Source: an uncultured Lachnospiraceae bacterium
GTDB taxonomy: Bacteria > Bacillota > Clostridia > Lachnospirales > Lachnospiraceae
Length of the DNA: 64,000 bases
Reading direction: 5' to 3'
Assembly (NCBI GenBank): GCA_910587765.1
Contig: CAJUNR010000009.1
Span: 1-64,000, forward strand
Notes under the pieces: model-generated
The model's database searches: none
The model's input: the letters and a program-made list of their open reading frames with translations, nothing else
What the model was told of the DNA's origin: nothing
Made by a program: the position numbers and the translations under genes
Part shown: piece by piece, positions 34,629 to 43,369 of the stretch
How positions within the stretch are numbered: the first letter of the stretch is position 1
Layout of the letters: each line of letters opens with the position of its first letter

Positions 34629-35720
34629 ATGAAGCAGCGGGAAGCCAAATATATATTTTTAGTAAACTGGATAAAAGACCGGATCGGGAGCAGGGAACTG
34701 CGGCCGGGTGAAAAGCTGTATTCAGAGAATGAACTGAGTGAGATGTTTGACCTCAGCCGTCAGACCGTCCGCCACGCCATCGGAATCCTGGAAGCGGAGG
34801 GTCTGGTGGAGCGGATCCGGGGAAGCGGGACCTATATTGGAAGCCGGGACGGGAATGTGCGCAAAAAGACCATGAATATTGCGGTGATCAGCACTTATGT
34901 GGACGGATATATCTTTCCTCCGACTCTTCAGGGAATCGTGCAGACGCTTTCCGGAGCCGGCTACATGACCCAGATTGCGTTTACCAACAATCGTGTGGAC
35001 AATGAACGCCGGATTCTGGAAGGGATTCTTGAGAAAGACAATGTGGACGGCGTCATTGTGGAAGCGACCAAGAGTGCGCTGCCCAATCCGAACCTGCAGT
35101 ATTACCGGGAGATTCAGAAGCGGCAGATTGCGCTTCTGTTCTTCAACTGCATCTATCCGGAACTGAAGGCCCCGATCGTCTCTCTGGACGACGTACGGGT
35201 GGCGGAGGACGCGGTGGAATATCTTCTGTCTCAGGGACACCGCAAAATAGGAGGCATTTTCAAGGCGGATGACGGACAGGGAAAGCTCCGGTATGCAGGT
35301 TATGTCAATGCGCTTCTGCGGAACGGTCTTTCTGTGGATGACCGCAAGATCCTCTGGATTGATACGGAAGATCAGAAGGCGCTGAGAAACATCCGGGATT
35401 CCGTACTCAGACGCATGACGGACTGCACGGCAGTCTTCTGTTATAATGATGAGGTGGCGTTTGGTCTGGTAGAGCTTCTGCATAAAGAGGGCTTCCGGGT
35501 TCCGGGACAACTGTCCGTCGTCAGTATCGACGGCTCGGAACTGTCCATGCTGTCGGAACCGCATATTACTTCCATTCCGTATCCGATGGAGGAGCTTGGG
35601 AGAAAGACGGCGGAAAATATGCTTCGCCTGATTGACGAGCCGGATTTTGACGGTACATATCTCTTCCGTCCGACGATTCTGGCGCGTGATTCGGTGAGAA
35701 AGATCGGAGGAAACGGATGA
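34629..35720 (+). CDS. araR: GntR-type DNA-binding, LacI-type sensing regulator (AraR-like)
   Basis: 363 residues from the ATG at 34629; a TTG at 34620 is possible. A GntR winged helix (LRPGEKLYSENELSEMFDLSRQTVRHAIGILEAEGLVERIRGSGTYI, about 25-72) is fused to a LacI/PBP-like effector domain (NIAVISTYVDGYIFP onward), the AraR architecture. It lies between the sugar transporter and araA. AraR repressors are released by L-arabinose. There is no ribosome site in front of the start; a GC hairpin sits there instead. Confidence 0.85.
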   Translation: MKQREAKYIFLVNWIKDRIGSRELRPGEKLYSENELSEMFDLSRQTVRHAIGILEAEGLVERIRGSGTYIGSRDGNVRKKTMNIAVISTYVDGYIFPPTLQGIVQTLSGAGYMTQIAFTNNRVDNERRILEGILEKDNVDGVIVEATKSALPNPNLQYYREIQKRQIALLFFNCIYPELKAPIVSLDDVRVAEDAVEYLLSQGHRKIGGIFKADDGQGKLRYAGYVNALLRNGLSVDDRKILWIDTEDQKALRNIRDSVLRRMTDCTAVFCYNDEVAFGLVELLHKEGFRVPGQLSVVSIDGSELSMLSEPHITSIPYPMEELGRKTAENMLRLIDEPDFDGTYLFRPTILARDSVRKIGGNG

Positions 35721-35721
35721 T

Positions 35722-35970
35722 ATGGAAGGAAAGAAAAACAGGCCGACAAAGATATCCCTGATCCTCAGGATCGTGGTATCGGTATATCTGCTTTACCTGG
35801 TGTGGGGACTGCGCGGTGCGCCCGCGAGCCATACGGGGATGGAACGGTTGTTGTTCATCGGCGCGATAATCCTTTTCACGGCAGTGGCGGCGGTACTCGG
35901 CGGACTGTCCGTCAGGGCTCTTCTGAAAGGGGAATATGAGCAGCCGGAAGAGGATGACAATATAAAGTGA
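35722..35970 (+). CDS. small two-span membrane protein
   Basis: 82 residues with membrane helices at about 12-29 and 43-66 and an acidic C-terminus. It starts one base after the araR stop, behind GGAGG, and is co-transcribed. No family recognised; it does not resemble a transporter subunit. Confidence 0.6.
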   Translation: MEGKKNRPTKISLILRIVVSVYLLYLVWGLRGAPASHTGMERLLFIGAIILFTAVAAVLGGLSVRALLKGEYEQPEEDDNIK

Positions 35971-36022
35971 TAGAAAACAACGCAGCAGCCTCCTCTGTAT
36001 GTACCGTTCGATGAGTGATGCG

Positions 36023-36036
36023 TGAAAGCGTTCGGG
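36023..36036 (+). promoter_or_regulatory. possible catabolite-responsive element before araA
   Basis: TGAAAGCGTTCGGG matches the left and central part of the CcpA cre consensus (TGWAANCGNTNWCA) but not its last bases. A TGTATGTACCGTT motif at about 35997 resembles the AraR-like sites elsewhere. No clear -35/-10 was found here. Confidence 0.35.
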
Positions 36037-36099
36037 AGTTTTTTTGAACCACATACAGCAGGAAACGATGCGTTAATAATATTTAGGAGGAGATCTAAG

Positions 36100-37587
36100 A
36101 TGAAAAATTACAAATTCTGGTTTTGCACCGGTTCTCAGGATCTGTACGGAGACGAATGCCTGAGAAAGGTGGCGGAGCATTCCGCGAAGATCGTGGAAGG
36201 AATGAATGCAGGCGGGAAGCTTCCTTTTGAGCTTGTCTTAAAACCGACTCTGATCAGCCAGGCTTCTATCCGTAAAACGTTCAACGATGCCAACAACGAT
36301 CCGGAGTGCGCCGGCGTGATCACTTGGATGCACACTTTCTCCCCGGCGAAGATGTGGATCATCGGCCTGCAGGAGTATAAGAAACCGCTGTGCCATCTGC
36401 TGACCCAGTTTAACGAAGAGATTCCCTACGGAACCATCGACATGGATTTCATGAATGAGAACCAGTCCGCGCACGGCGACCGGGAATACGGCCATATCGA
36501 GAGCCGCATGGGCATCGAGCGGAAGCTGATCTTCGGGCACTGGAACAATCCGGAAGTACAGGAACGGATCGGAAGCTGGATGCGCACGGCCATCGGCGTA
36601 ATGGAATCTTCCCACATCCGTGTGTGCCGCGTAGGTGACAACATGAACAATGTGGCGGTGACCGAGGGCGATAAAGTAGAGGCGCAGATCAAGTTCGGAT
36701 GGGAGATCGATCACTACAACGTAAATGACCTGGTGGACTGCGTGAACGCAGTGTCGCAGGGCGACGTGGACGCGCTGGTGGAAGAGTATTACAACAAATA
36801 TGAGATTCTGCTGGAAGGAAGAGACGAAGCGGAATTCCGCAGACATGTGGCGGTTCAGGCTCAGATCGAGATCGGCGCGGAGAAATTCTTAAAGGACGGC
36901 GATTATCATGCGATCGTCACGCACTTCGGCATGCTGGGCGGCCTGAAGCAGCTTCCGGGACTGGCAATCCAGAGGCTGATGGAGAAAGGCTACGGTTTCG
37001 GCGCGGAAGGCGACTGGAAGACGGCGGCGATGGTGCGCCTGATGAAAATCATGACCGAGGGAACGCCGAACGCAAAGGGAACTTCTTTCATGGAGGATTA
37101 CACCTACAATCTGGTTCCGGGCAAAGAAGGCATCCTGCAATCCCATATGCTGGAAGTGTGTCCGACGATCTCCGAGGGGCCGATTTCCATCAAGGTTCAG
37201 CCGCTTTCGATGGGCAACCGCGAGGATCCGGCGCGTCTGGTATTTACTTCCAAGACCGGTCCGGCGGTGGCAACCTCTCTGGTGGATCTTGGAAACCGTT
37301 TCCGTCTGATTATCAATGCGGTAGACTGCAAGAAGGTGGAGCAGCCGATGCCGAAGCTTCCGGTGGCGACGGCGTTCTGGACTCCGCAGCCGAACCTCGC
37401 AGTCGGTACGGAGAGCTGGATCCTGGCAGGAGGCGCACATCATTCCGCGTTCTCCTATGACCTGTCCGTAGAGCAGATGGTGGACTGGGCGGCGGCAATG
37501 GGTATTGAAAGCGTTGTTATTGACAACAATACCACCATACGTGACTTCAAAAATGAATTGAAATGGAATGCAGTTGCATACAGATAA
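36100..37587 (+). CDS. araA: L-arabinose isomerase
   Basis: 495 residues, close to the usual 500. It converts L-arabinose to L-ribulose. The start MKNYKFWFCTGSQDLYGDE and the later HTFSPAKMWI, EGDWKTAAMVRLMK, TSFMEDYTYN and GGAHHSAFS segments are characteristic and include the Mn-binding Glu/His residues. TTAGGAGGAG precedes the ATG. It is followed by araD. A ribulokinase (araB) is not in the window. Confidence 0.95.
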   Translation: MKNYKFWFCTGSQDLYGDECLRKVAEHSAKIVEGMNAGGKLPFELVLKPTLISQASIRKTFNDANNDPECAGVITWMHTFSPAKMWIIGLQEYKKPLCHLLTQFNEEIPYGTIDMDFMNENQSAHGDREYGHIESRMGIERKLIFGHWNNPEVQERIGSWMRTAIGVMESSHIRVCRVGDNMNNVAVTEGDKVEAQIKFGWEIDHYNVNDLVDCVNAVSQGDVDALVEEYYNKYEILLEGRDEAEFRRHVAVQAQIEIGAEKFLKDGDYHAIVTHFGMLGGLKQLPGLAIQRLMEKGYGFGAEGDWKTAAMVRLMKIMTEGTPNAKGTSFMEDYTYNLVPGKEGILQSHMLEVCPTISEGPISIKVQPLSMGNREDPARLVFTSKTGPAVATSLVDLGNRFRLIINAVDCKKVEQPMPKLPVATAFWTPQPNLAVGTESWILAGGAHHSAFSYDLSVEQMVDWAAAMGIESVVIDNNTTIRDFKNELKWNAVAYR

Positions 37588-37608
37588 TTCGTAAAGGAGA
37601 AGTGGAAA

Positions 37609-38310
37609 ATGTTAGAAGAACTGAAACAGAAAGTATTTGAAGCCAACATGCTGCTTCCGAAGTATGGCCTTGTGACTTTTACCTGGGGAAATGTCAGTGC
37701 CATCGACCGTGAGAGCGGCCTGTTCGTCATCAAGCCGAGCGGAGTGGATTATGAGACTATGACGGCGGAAGACATGGTTGTGATGGACCTGGATGGCAAC
37801 AGGGTGGAAGGCCGCTACAAACCGTCCTCCGACACGCCGACGCATCTGGAACTGTACAAGGCGTTTCCGGAGATCGGAGGCATCGTACACACGCATTCGT
37901 CCTATGCGACCAGCTGGGCGCAGGCGGGCAGAGGGATCCCCTGCTATGGGACGACCCATGCGGACTACATGTACGGAGAGATCCCCTGCGTGCGCTGCCT
38001 GACGAAGGAAGAGATCGAGGGCGCATATGAGGAGAATACCGGTCATTTGATCGTGGACTCCTTCAAGGCCATGGACCGTGATGTGATGGCAGTGCCGGCG
38101 GTACTGTGCAAGAACCACGGACCGTTCGCATGGGGGAAGGATGCGCATGAAGCGGTTCACAACGCGGTGGTACTGGAAGAGGTGGCGAAGATGGCATACC
38201 GTGCGGAGACGATCAACCCGCGGATACAGCCGGCGCCGCAGGAGCTGCAGGATAAGCACTACTTCCGGAAGCACGGAGCGAACGCTTATTACGGGCAGGA
38301 TACAAAATAA
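37609..38310 (+). CDS. araD: L-ribulose-5-phosphate 4-epimerase
   Basis: 233 residues, class II aldolase fold. The zinc ligands appear in HTHSSYATSWAQAG and KNHGPFAWGKDAHEAVHN-type segments, and the substrate site begins at TWGNVS. It forms D-xylulose-5-phosphate from L-ribulose-5-phosphate. It could serve both the arabinose route and the last step of ascorbate breakdown, as no separate ulaF is present. It lies 21 bases after araA and ends at a terminator. Confidence 0.94.
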   Translation: MLEELKQKVFEANMLLPKYGLVTFTWGNVSAIDRESGLFVIKPSGVDYETMTAEDMVVMDLDGNRVEGRYKPSSDTPTHLELYKAFPEIGGIVHTHSSYATSWAQAGRGIPCYGTTHADYMYGEIPCVRCLTKEEIEGAYEENTGHLIVDSFKAMDRDVMAVPAVLCKNHGPFAWGKDAHEAVHNAVVLEEVAKMAYRAETINPRIQPAPQELQDKHYFRKHGANAYYGQDTK

Positions 38311-38330
38311 AAAAGATGGTTTTATCCGGG

Positions 38331-38366
38331 ACAGGGGCTGACAAAAACGCGGCCCCTGTTTTCTTT
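38331..38366 (+). terminator. intrinsic terminator after araD
   Basis: ACAGGGGC and GCCCCTGT pair around a 13-base loop and are followed by TTTCTTT. Confidence 0.85.
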
Positions 38367-38387
38367 GCGTCTTTTTTGAAAAAACAG

Positions 38388-38416
38388 TTGTTTTCTACGT
38401 ACAATGCAATTATAAT
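38388..38416 (+). promoter_or_regulatory. aspartokinase promoter overlapped by an AraR-like site
   Basis: TTGTTT (38388-38393), 17 bp, TATAAT (38411-38416). The spacer contains TTCTACGTACAATG (38393-38406), whose core is one base from the palindrome TTGTACGTACAA known as the AraR operator core. It matches the ABC leader motif at 30464-30477 in 12 of 14 positions. Confidence 0.6.
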
Positions 38417-38452
38417 CTATACTAGCTTTTTTAAAGACGAGGAGATAAAGTG

Positions 38453-39772
38453 ATGAAAAAGGTAGTCAAGTTTGGAGGAAGTTCCCTGGCGAGCGCGGAG
38501 CAGTTCGAGAAAGTCGGGAAGATTATTCTTGCGGATGAAACCCGCCGCTATGTGGTGCCGTCCGCGCCCGGGAAACGGTTTGACGGAGATACCAAAGTGA
38601 CGGATATGCTCTATCAGTGTTATTATGCCGCTGCGAACGGGGAGGATTTCGGCGGGCTGTTAAAGCAGATCAAGGCCCGTTACAACGAGATCATCGGCGG
38701 CCTGAATCTCAAGCTTTCTCTGGACGAGGAATTTGAAATTATTGCCGGGAATTTTGATAATAAAGCGGGAAGCGATTACGCGGCGTCCAGAGGAGAATAC
38801 CTGAACGGAATCATTATGGCGGCCTATCTGGATTATCCGTTTGTGGATGCGGCGGAGGTGATCCGTTTTGCGCAGGACGGAAGTTTCGACGCGGATACGA
38901 CGGACCGGATTCTGGGAGAACGGCTGAAGGAACTTCCCAAGGCGGTGATACCGGGATTTTACGGTTCCTACGAGGACGGGAGGATCAAAACCTTTTCCAG
39001 AGGGGGGTCTGATATCACGGGTTCGATTGTGGCTAAAGCGGCGGGAGCGGACCTGTATGAGAACTGGACGGATGTGTCCGGTTTTCTGGTGACGGATCCG
39101 AGGCTGATTCCGGATCCGGAGGTGATTGACATCATTACTTACCGGGAACTTCGGGAGCTGTCCTATATGGGCGCCACGGTGCTTCATGAGGATGCGATTT
39201 TCCCGGTGCGCAAGGCGGGAATCCCCATCAATATCCGCAATACGAACCGGCCGAAAGACAGAGGGACGATGATTGTCTCCAGTACCTGCCACAAACCGCA
39301 TTTTACCATCACCGGTATTGCCGGAAAGAAAGGGTTTGTCACGGTCAATATTGAGAAGGATATGATGAATTCGGAGATCGGGTTCGGGCGCAAGGTGCTG
39401 GAAGAGTTTGAGAAGCAGGGTATCTCCTTTGAACATATTCCTTCGGGGATCGACACGATGAGCGTCGTCGTCCACCAGGAGGAATTTGAAGAGCACGAAC
39501 AGAAGGTGCTGGCCGGGATTCAGCGAGCGGTGAATCCGGACTATCTGGAGGTGGAAGGCGATCTGGCGCTGGTTGCGGTGGTGGGCCGCGCGATGCGCGC
39601 CAACCGGGGGACGGCCGGAAGAATCTTCTCGGCGCTGGCTCATGCCAACATCAATGTGAAGATGATCGATCAGGGTTCGAGCGAGTGGAACATCATTGTG
39701 GGAGTGAGGAACGAGGATTTTGAAAAGGCGATCCGGGCGATCTATGATATTTTTATAACGACGCAGATTTAG
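38453..39772 (+). CDS. aspartate kinase
   Basis: 439 residues. It phosphorylates aspartate, the first step to lysine, threonine and methionine. The catalytic domain starts VVKFGGSSLASAEQF and contains FSRGGSDITGSIVAKA; the C-terminus carries two ACT regulatory domains (about 300-435, with NIEKDMMNSEIGFGRK and AHANINVKMIDQGSSEWNI). Feedback control by an end product is therefore likely. The ATG at 38453 follows GAGGAG; a GTG at 38450 is adjacent. It stands alone, ending at a terminator. Confidence 0.92.
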   Translation: MKKVVKFGGSSLASAEQFEKVGKIILADETRRYVVPSAPGKRFDGDTKVTDMLYQCYYAAANGEDFGGLLKQIKARYNEIIGGLNLKLSLDEEFEIIAGNFDNKAGSDYAASRGEYLNGIIMAAYLDYPFVDAAEVIRFAQDGSFDADTTDRILGERLKELPKAVIPGFYGSYEDGRIKTFSRGGSDITGSIVAKAAGADLYENWTDVSGFLVTDPRLIPDPEVIDIITYRELRELSYMGATVLHEDAIFPVRKAGIPINIRNTNRPKDRGTMIVSSTCHKPHFTITGIAGKKGFVTVNIEKDMMNSEIGFGRKVLEEFEKQGISFEHIPSGIDTMSVVVHQEEFEEHEQKVLAGIQRAVNPDYLEVEGDLALVAVVGRAMRANRGTAGRIFSALAHANINVKMIDQGSSEWNIIVGVRNEDFEKAIRAIYDIFITTQI

Positions 39773-39803
39773 AGAGGAACGGGCCGGAGGACGGCACGTT
39801 CCC

Positions 39804-39841
39804 AGGCTTCTGTACGCCGGACGGCATACGGAGGCCTTTTC
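39804..39841 (+). terminator. intrinsic terminator after aspartokinase
   Basis: A long stem starting AGGCTTCTGTACGCCG pairs with CGGCATACGGAGGCCT with one mismatch and two G-U pairs, then TTTT. The 336-base gap to the next gene otherwise holds only its promoter. Confidence 0.8.
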
Positions 39842-39996
39842 CGTTCTTCCCATAATTGATCTATCCTGTGATAATGCATTGCCGGGAAAGTATGAGAAAC
39901 GGCACATAGGCCAGGGCTTTATGAGGGCAGGAATTTAGTGCCGTTTATAAAGAATCCTTAAAAATTTGTGAATTTGTACTGTTTGCGGAAAAACTG

Positions 39997-40005
39997 TGAT
40001 ATACT
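39997..40005 (+). promoter_or_regulatory. extended -10 promoter before the hydrolase
   Basis: TGATATACT forms an extended -10 about 100 bases before the ATG at 40109; no clear -35 is seen. Confidence 0.4.
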
Positions 40006-40108
40006 GCCAACATATAACGAAGCGGCTGCGCAGGCGGAGCACAGGACTGGGGCAGCGGACAGGTGCCGCGAAGCGCATAAGATCGCAAGGAAAACGAAGG
40101 TGAGAAGG

Positions 40109-41071
40109 ATGGTTATAAGGGAAGAATTTTATGTAAACTCTTCGGATAAAGTTCATATGATACATGGTTATCGCTGGTATGATCCGGAGCTGAAGATCCG
40201 GGGCGTCCTCCAGATGGTGCATGGGATGCTGGAATATATAGACCGGTATGAGGAACTGGCGGAATATATGGCCTCCGAAGGCTACTTTGTAGTCGGGCAT
40301 GACCATCTGGGGCACGGGGAGTCTGTGAACGCTCCCTCCGAGCTTGGATATGTCGGAGAGCAGGGAGCGGTTTTCTGGCTCAGGGATATGGAACTGATTC
40401 GGAGGATGGCGGTTTCCTATGCGCCGAAAGCTCCGTACATCATGCTGGGGCACAGTATGGGTTCCTTTCTGGTGAGGAGATACCTGATCTATCACGGAAA
40501 GCGGGTGGATGGCGCCGTGATCATGGGAACAGGACAGCAGCCGGCTCCGCTGATCAAGGCGGGACTTCTGACGGCCTGTTTTTCTAAACTGGGAAAAGGA
40601 GGCCGCGGGCGTGACCGGCTGCTGAATCTTATGACCTGCGAAGGCTTTGCAAAGCGGTATCCGGATAACGCCCGTACCGGAAGCTGGATGAGCCGTGATC
40701 CGCAGGTGCTGATTCAGGCGCTGCAGGATCCGAAAATGAATTATGAATTTTCACTGAACGCGTATGAGGCGCTCTTCCGGACGGCGGAGGAAGCGGTGGA
40801 TCCGAGGCGGGCGGCGAGGATGCCCAAAGAGCTGCCGCTTCTGGTGATGGCTGGGGAAGAAGATCCTGTGGGAGGGAACGGAAAGGGCGTGCGCCGGTTT
40901 GCGGCGATGCTGAAGAAGATCGGCATGAAGCGCGTCACCTGCATTTTCTATCCGAAGAACCGTCATGAACTGATTCATGATCTGGATAAGGAACGGGTAA
41001 TGAGAGACATCAGAGACTGGTGTGACAAAATTGATAAAACGTGCGGCAGACCGGCGGAGAGCGGCCGGTGA
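40109..41071 (+). CDS. alpha/beta hydrolase, monoacylglycerol lipase-like
   Basis: 320 residues. The fold of serine aminopeptidase S33/monoglyceride lipases is seen in VLQMVHGMLEYIDRYEELAEYMASEGY, HDHLGHGES and the nucleophile elbow LGHSMGSF. The Asp (AGEEDPVGG) and His (PKNRHELIHD) complete the triad. No signal peptide, so it is cytoplasmic. It probably hydrolyses lipid or small esters. The start at GAGAAGG-ATG was preferred to a longer upstream extension. It precedes a DUF1002 gene by 28 bases. Confidence 0.85.
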   Translation: MVIREEFYVNSSDKVHMIHGYRWYDPELKIRGVLQMVHGMLEYIDRYEELAEYMASEGYFVVGHDHLGHGESVNAPSELGYVGEQGAVFWLRDMELIRRMAVSYAPKAPYIMLGHSMGSFLVRRYLIYHGKRVDGAVIMGTGQQPAPLIKAGLLTACFSKLGKGGRGRDRLLNLMTCEGFAKRYPDNARTGSWMSRDPQVLIQALQDPKMNYEFSLNAYEALFRTAEEAVDPRRAARMPKELPLLVMAGEEDPVGGNGKGVRRFAAMLKKIGMKRVTCIFYPKNRHELIHDLDKERVMRDIRDWCDKIDKTCGRPAESGR

Positions 41072-41099
41072 CGCACGGTATCGGCAGGAGGAGAACAGA

Positions 41100-41975
41100 A
41101 TGAAAAAGTGGCTTTCATTGTGGATGATTGTGATATTCGCCTTTGTCCCGGCTTTCGGGGTGTACGCGCAGCAGACGGCGGTGCTTGCGCTGGGGGCGGA
41201 TCTGAGCGCCGACCAGAGGGCGGTGGTGCTCTCGGAGATGGGAATCACAGAGGAAGAAGCGGCGTCTTATCAAACGGTCTACATTACCAACGAGATGGAA
41301 CATCAGTATCTGGACAGCTCCCTCGGGGCTTCTGTGGTCGGGCACAACGCCCTTTCTTCCGTGCTTCTGATTCCGCAGGAAAGCGGCGCGGGATTGAGCG
41401 TGGAAACCCACAATATCAATTACTGTACGATCGCCATGTACCGGAATGCCCTTCTGACGGCCGGAGTTCAGGATGCGAAGGTGATCGTGGCCGCGCCCAG
41501 TCAGGTGAGCGGAACGGCAGCGCTGATCGGCGCGGTAAAGGCGTATGAGGCCTACAGCGGGCAGGCGGTTTCGAACGACGCCTTTGAGACGGCCACGGAC
41601 GAGCTGGTGCTGACAGGGGAACTGGCGGAAGAGCTGGATGCGGAGCAGGTGTCCGAACTGATCGCTTATCTGAAACAGCAGGTGGCGGAAAACGGTCTGG
41701 ATGACCCGGACAAACTGGAAGATCTGGTGAAGCAGGCGGCCAAAGAGATGAACATCACGCTCACGGACGCGCAGGTCAGCCAGATCGTGAGCCTGCTTCT
41801 GAAACTCGGCAAACTGGATATTGACGCGGGAAAGCTGGTCGGTCAGGCGAAGGAACTGTATGAGAAACTGGATTCTCTCGGAATTGACGTGAATACGGAA
41901 AAAGTGGGCAATTTCATCACCCGTTTTGTCTCCTCCGTCTGGGAACTGATTCAGAGTTTTCTGTCCAGAGATTAG
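41100..41975 (+). CDS. DUF1002 secreted protein
   Basis: 291 residues. A signal peptide (about 1-23, ending VYAQQ) is followed by a DUF1002 domain as in Bacillus YpuA: LALGADLSADQRAVVLSEMG, ITNEMEHQYL, SVETHNINYCTIAMYRNALLTAG. A helical C-terminus follows. Function in the envelope is unknown. AGGAGG precedes the ATG. The stop overlaps that of a convergent gene by four bases. Confidence 0.82.
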   Translation: MKKWLSLWMIVIFAFVPAFGVYAQQTAVLALGADLSADQRAVVLSEMGITEEEAASYQTVYITNEMEHQYLDSSLGASVVGHNALSSVLLIPQESGAGLSVETHNINYCTIAMYRNALLTAGVQDAKVIVAAPSQVSGTAALIGAVKAYEAYSGQAVSNDAFETATDELVLTGELAEELDAEQVSELIAYLKQQVAENGLDDPDKLEDLVKQAAKEMNITLTDAQVSQIVSLLLKLGKLDIDAGKLVGQAKELYEKLDSLGIDVNTEKVGNFITRFVSSVWELIQSFLSRD

Positions 41976-42238
41976 TCTTCCTCGATGACATGGAAATCCA
42001 GGAAATCAAAATCGACGTCCTCCACGAAACTGTCCTGAAAAAAGCGCGTTCTGGCATGTTTTCTGAATTCGCGGATGTTGGAATCCAGCCAGATGGGTTT
42101 GCTCAGGTCAAAGGCATAGCAGATTTCATCGAGGGCATGAAATACTTTATGGGTGCGGGTGTCTGCAGATTCGCAGCAGACGGTAATATCACGCAGTAAA
42201 CGGTTGTCTTTGTATAATTTACCCCATACACGGAACAT
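41972..42238 (-). CDS. conserved-looking small hypothetical protein
   Basis: 88 residues starting MFRVWGKLYKDNRLLRD, after a clear AGGAGG. It is acidic at the C-terminus and has no membrane segment. A longer in-frame extension upstream would lose this ribosome site. Its stop overlaps the DUF1002 stop. Function unknown; the well-formed start and coding composition support a real gene. Confidence 0.65.
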   Translation of the reverse strand: MFRVWGKLYKDNRLLRDITVCCESADTRTHKVFHALDEICYAFDLSKPIWLDSNIREFRKHARTRFFQDSFVEDVDFDFLDFHVIEED

Positions 42239-42306
42239 GGTGTGCCTCCTGACCGGCTGATGATTATACAGTATATCGGTTTGCGGGAAGAAAGTAAAGG
42301 GCAAGT

Positions 42307-43179
42307 TTGGAAAATGAGGGCAAAGGATTGGAACGCTGCAGGGAGATTGAACGAAGTATTATAAAAAAATACCGGAAGAATATCTGGAGACCGTTTATCC
42401 GAGGGATTCAGGACTATGATCTGATACAGGAAGGGGACCGGATTGCGGTCTGCATCTCCGGCGGGAAGGACTCCATGCTGCTGGCAAAGCTTTTGCAGGA
42501 ACTCAGGCGTCATGGGAAATATCCGTTTGAACTGGTGTTTCTTGTGATGGATCCGGGGTACAATCCGGCGAACCGGAGACGGATTGAGGAGAATGCGGAG
42601 CTTTTGGGCGTCCCGGTGACGATTTTTGAGTCGGATATCTTCAACGTGGTGGTGGATATTAAGGAAAATCCGTGTTACCTCTGCGCGCGCATGCGCAGAG
42701 GATTTCTCTATGCGCACGCCAGAAAACTGGGCTGCAATAAGATTGCGCTCGGGCATCACTTTGACGACGTGATCGAGACCATCCTTATGGGGATGCTGTA
42801 CGGAGGGCAGATACAGACCATGATGCCCAAGCTGCACAGCACAAATTTCGAGGGGATGGAACTGATCCGTCCCATGTATCTGGTGCACGAGGAGGCAATT
42901 CTCGACTGGGTGCGGTATCATGATCTCCATTTTCTTCAGTGCGCGTGCCGGTTTACGGAAGCGTACGAGGCGGATGATCAGGGAGCAAATCTGTCCAAGC
43001 GTCAGGAGATGAAAGAGCTGATTGCCCGTTTCCGGAAGATCAGCCCTGTGATAGAGAAAAATATTTTCCGCAGTGTGGAAAATGTGAATCTGAATACGAT
43101 CATCAGTTATCAGAGAGGAAACGAACATTATCATTTTCTGGACGACTATGACGACCGGTCGGCATCTTTCATAAGATGA
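42307..43179 (+). CDS. TtcA/TilS-like PP-loop ATPase
   Basis: 290 residues. The PP-loop motif is SGGKDS (51-56), followed by CYLCARMRRG (Cys123, Cys126) and GHHFDDVIET, then a Cys in the FLQCACRF segment. This set is that of TtcA-type tRNA 2-thiocytidine synthetases, which bind a 4Fe-4S cluster through these cysteines. The start is the TTG at 42307 or possibly a nearby alternative; the ribosome site (AAAGGG) is weak. The 4Fe-4S role is inferred from homology. Confidence 0.75.
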   Translation: MENEGKGLERCREIERSIIKKYRKNIWRPFIRGIQDYDLIQEGDRIAVCISGGKDSMLLAKLLQELRRHGKYPFELVFLVMDPGYNPANRRRIEENAELLGVPVTIFESDIFNVVVDIKENPCYLCARMRRGFLYAHARKLGCNKIALGHHFDDVIETILMGMLYGGQIQTMMPKLHSTNFEGMELIRPMYLVHEEAILDWVRYHDLHFLQCACRFTEAYEADDQGANLSKRQEMKELIARFRKISPVIEKNIFRSVENVNLNTIISYQRGNEHYHFLDDYDDRSASFIR

Positions 43180-43242
43180 CGTGAATCGACAGAATATTTT
43201 ATAAAACACAGGGAAATTTTAACAGAATATTCGTTTATTTCA

Positions 43243-43302
43243 TGCTATAATAGAAAGAGACATACAGGCGCCTGCCGGCCTTTTTAAGCACTGCAAAGGC
43301 CG
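43243..43302 (+). promoter_or_regulatory. extended -10 promoter and leader hairpin before alarmone synthetase
   Basis: TGCTATAAT (43243-43251) is an extended -10. In the leader, CCGGCCTTT (43274-43282) pairs perfectly with AAAGGCCGG (43294-43302). No T tract follows, so it is a structured leader of about 110 bases, not a simple terminator. Confidence 0.5.
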
Positions 43303-43369
43303 GACGCATAAAAGCCGTACGGAGAAGAGCATATGCGCAGCGCGGCACACAGGGGAGTGTAAGAGAATC

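Noticed and set aside
40015..40108. N-terminal extension of the lipase-like protein
   Set aside because: It starts before a strong hydrolase start with GAGAAGG; the extra residues are Ala/Arg-rich and unlike the family.
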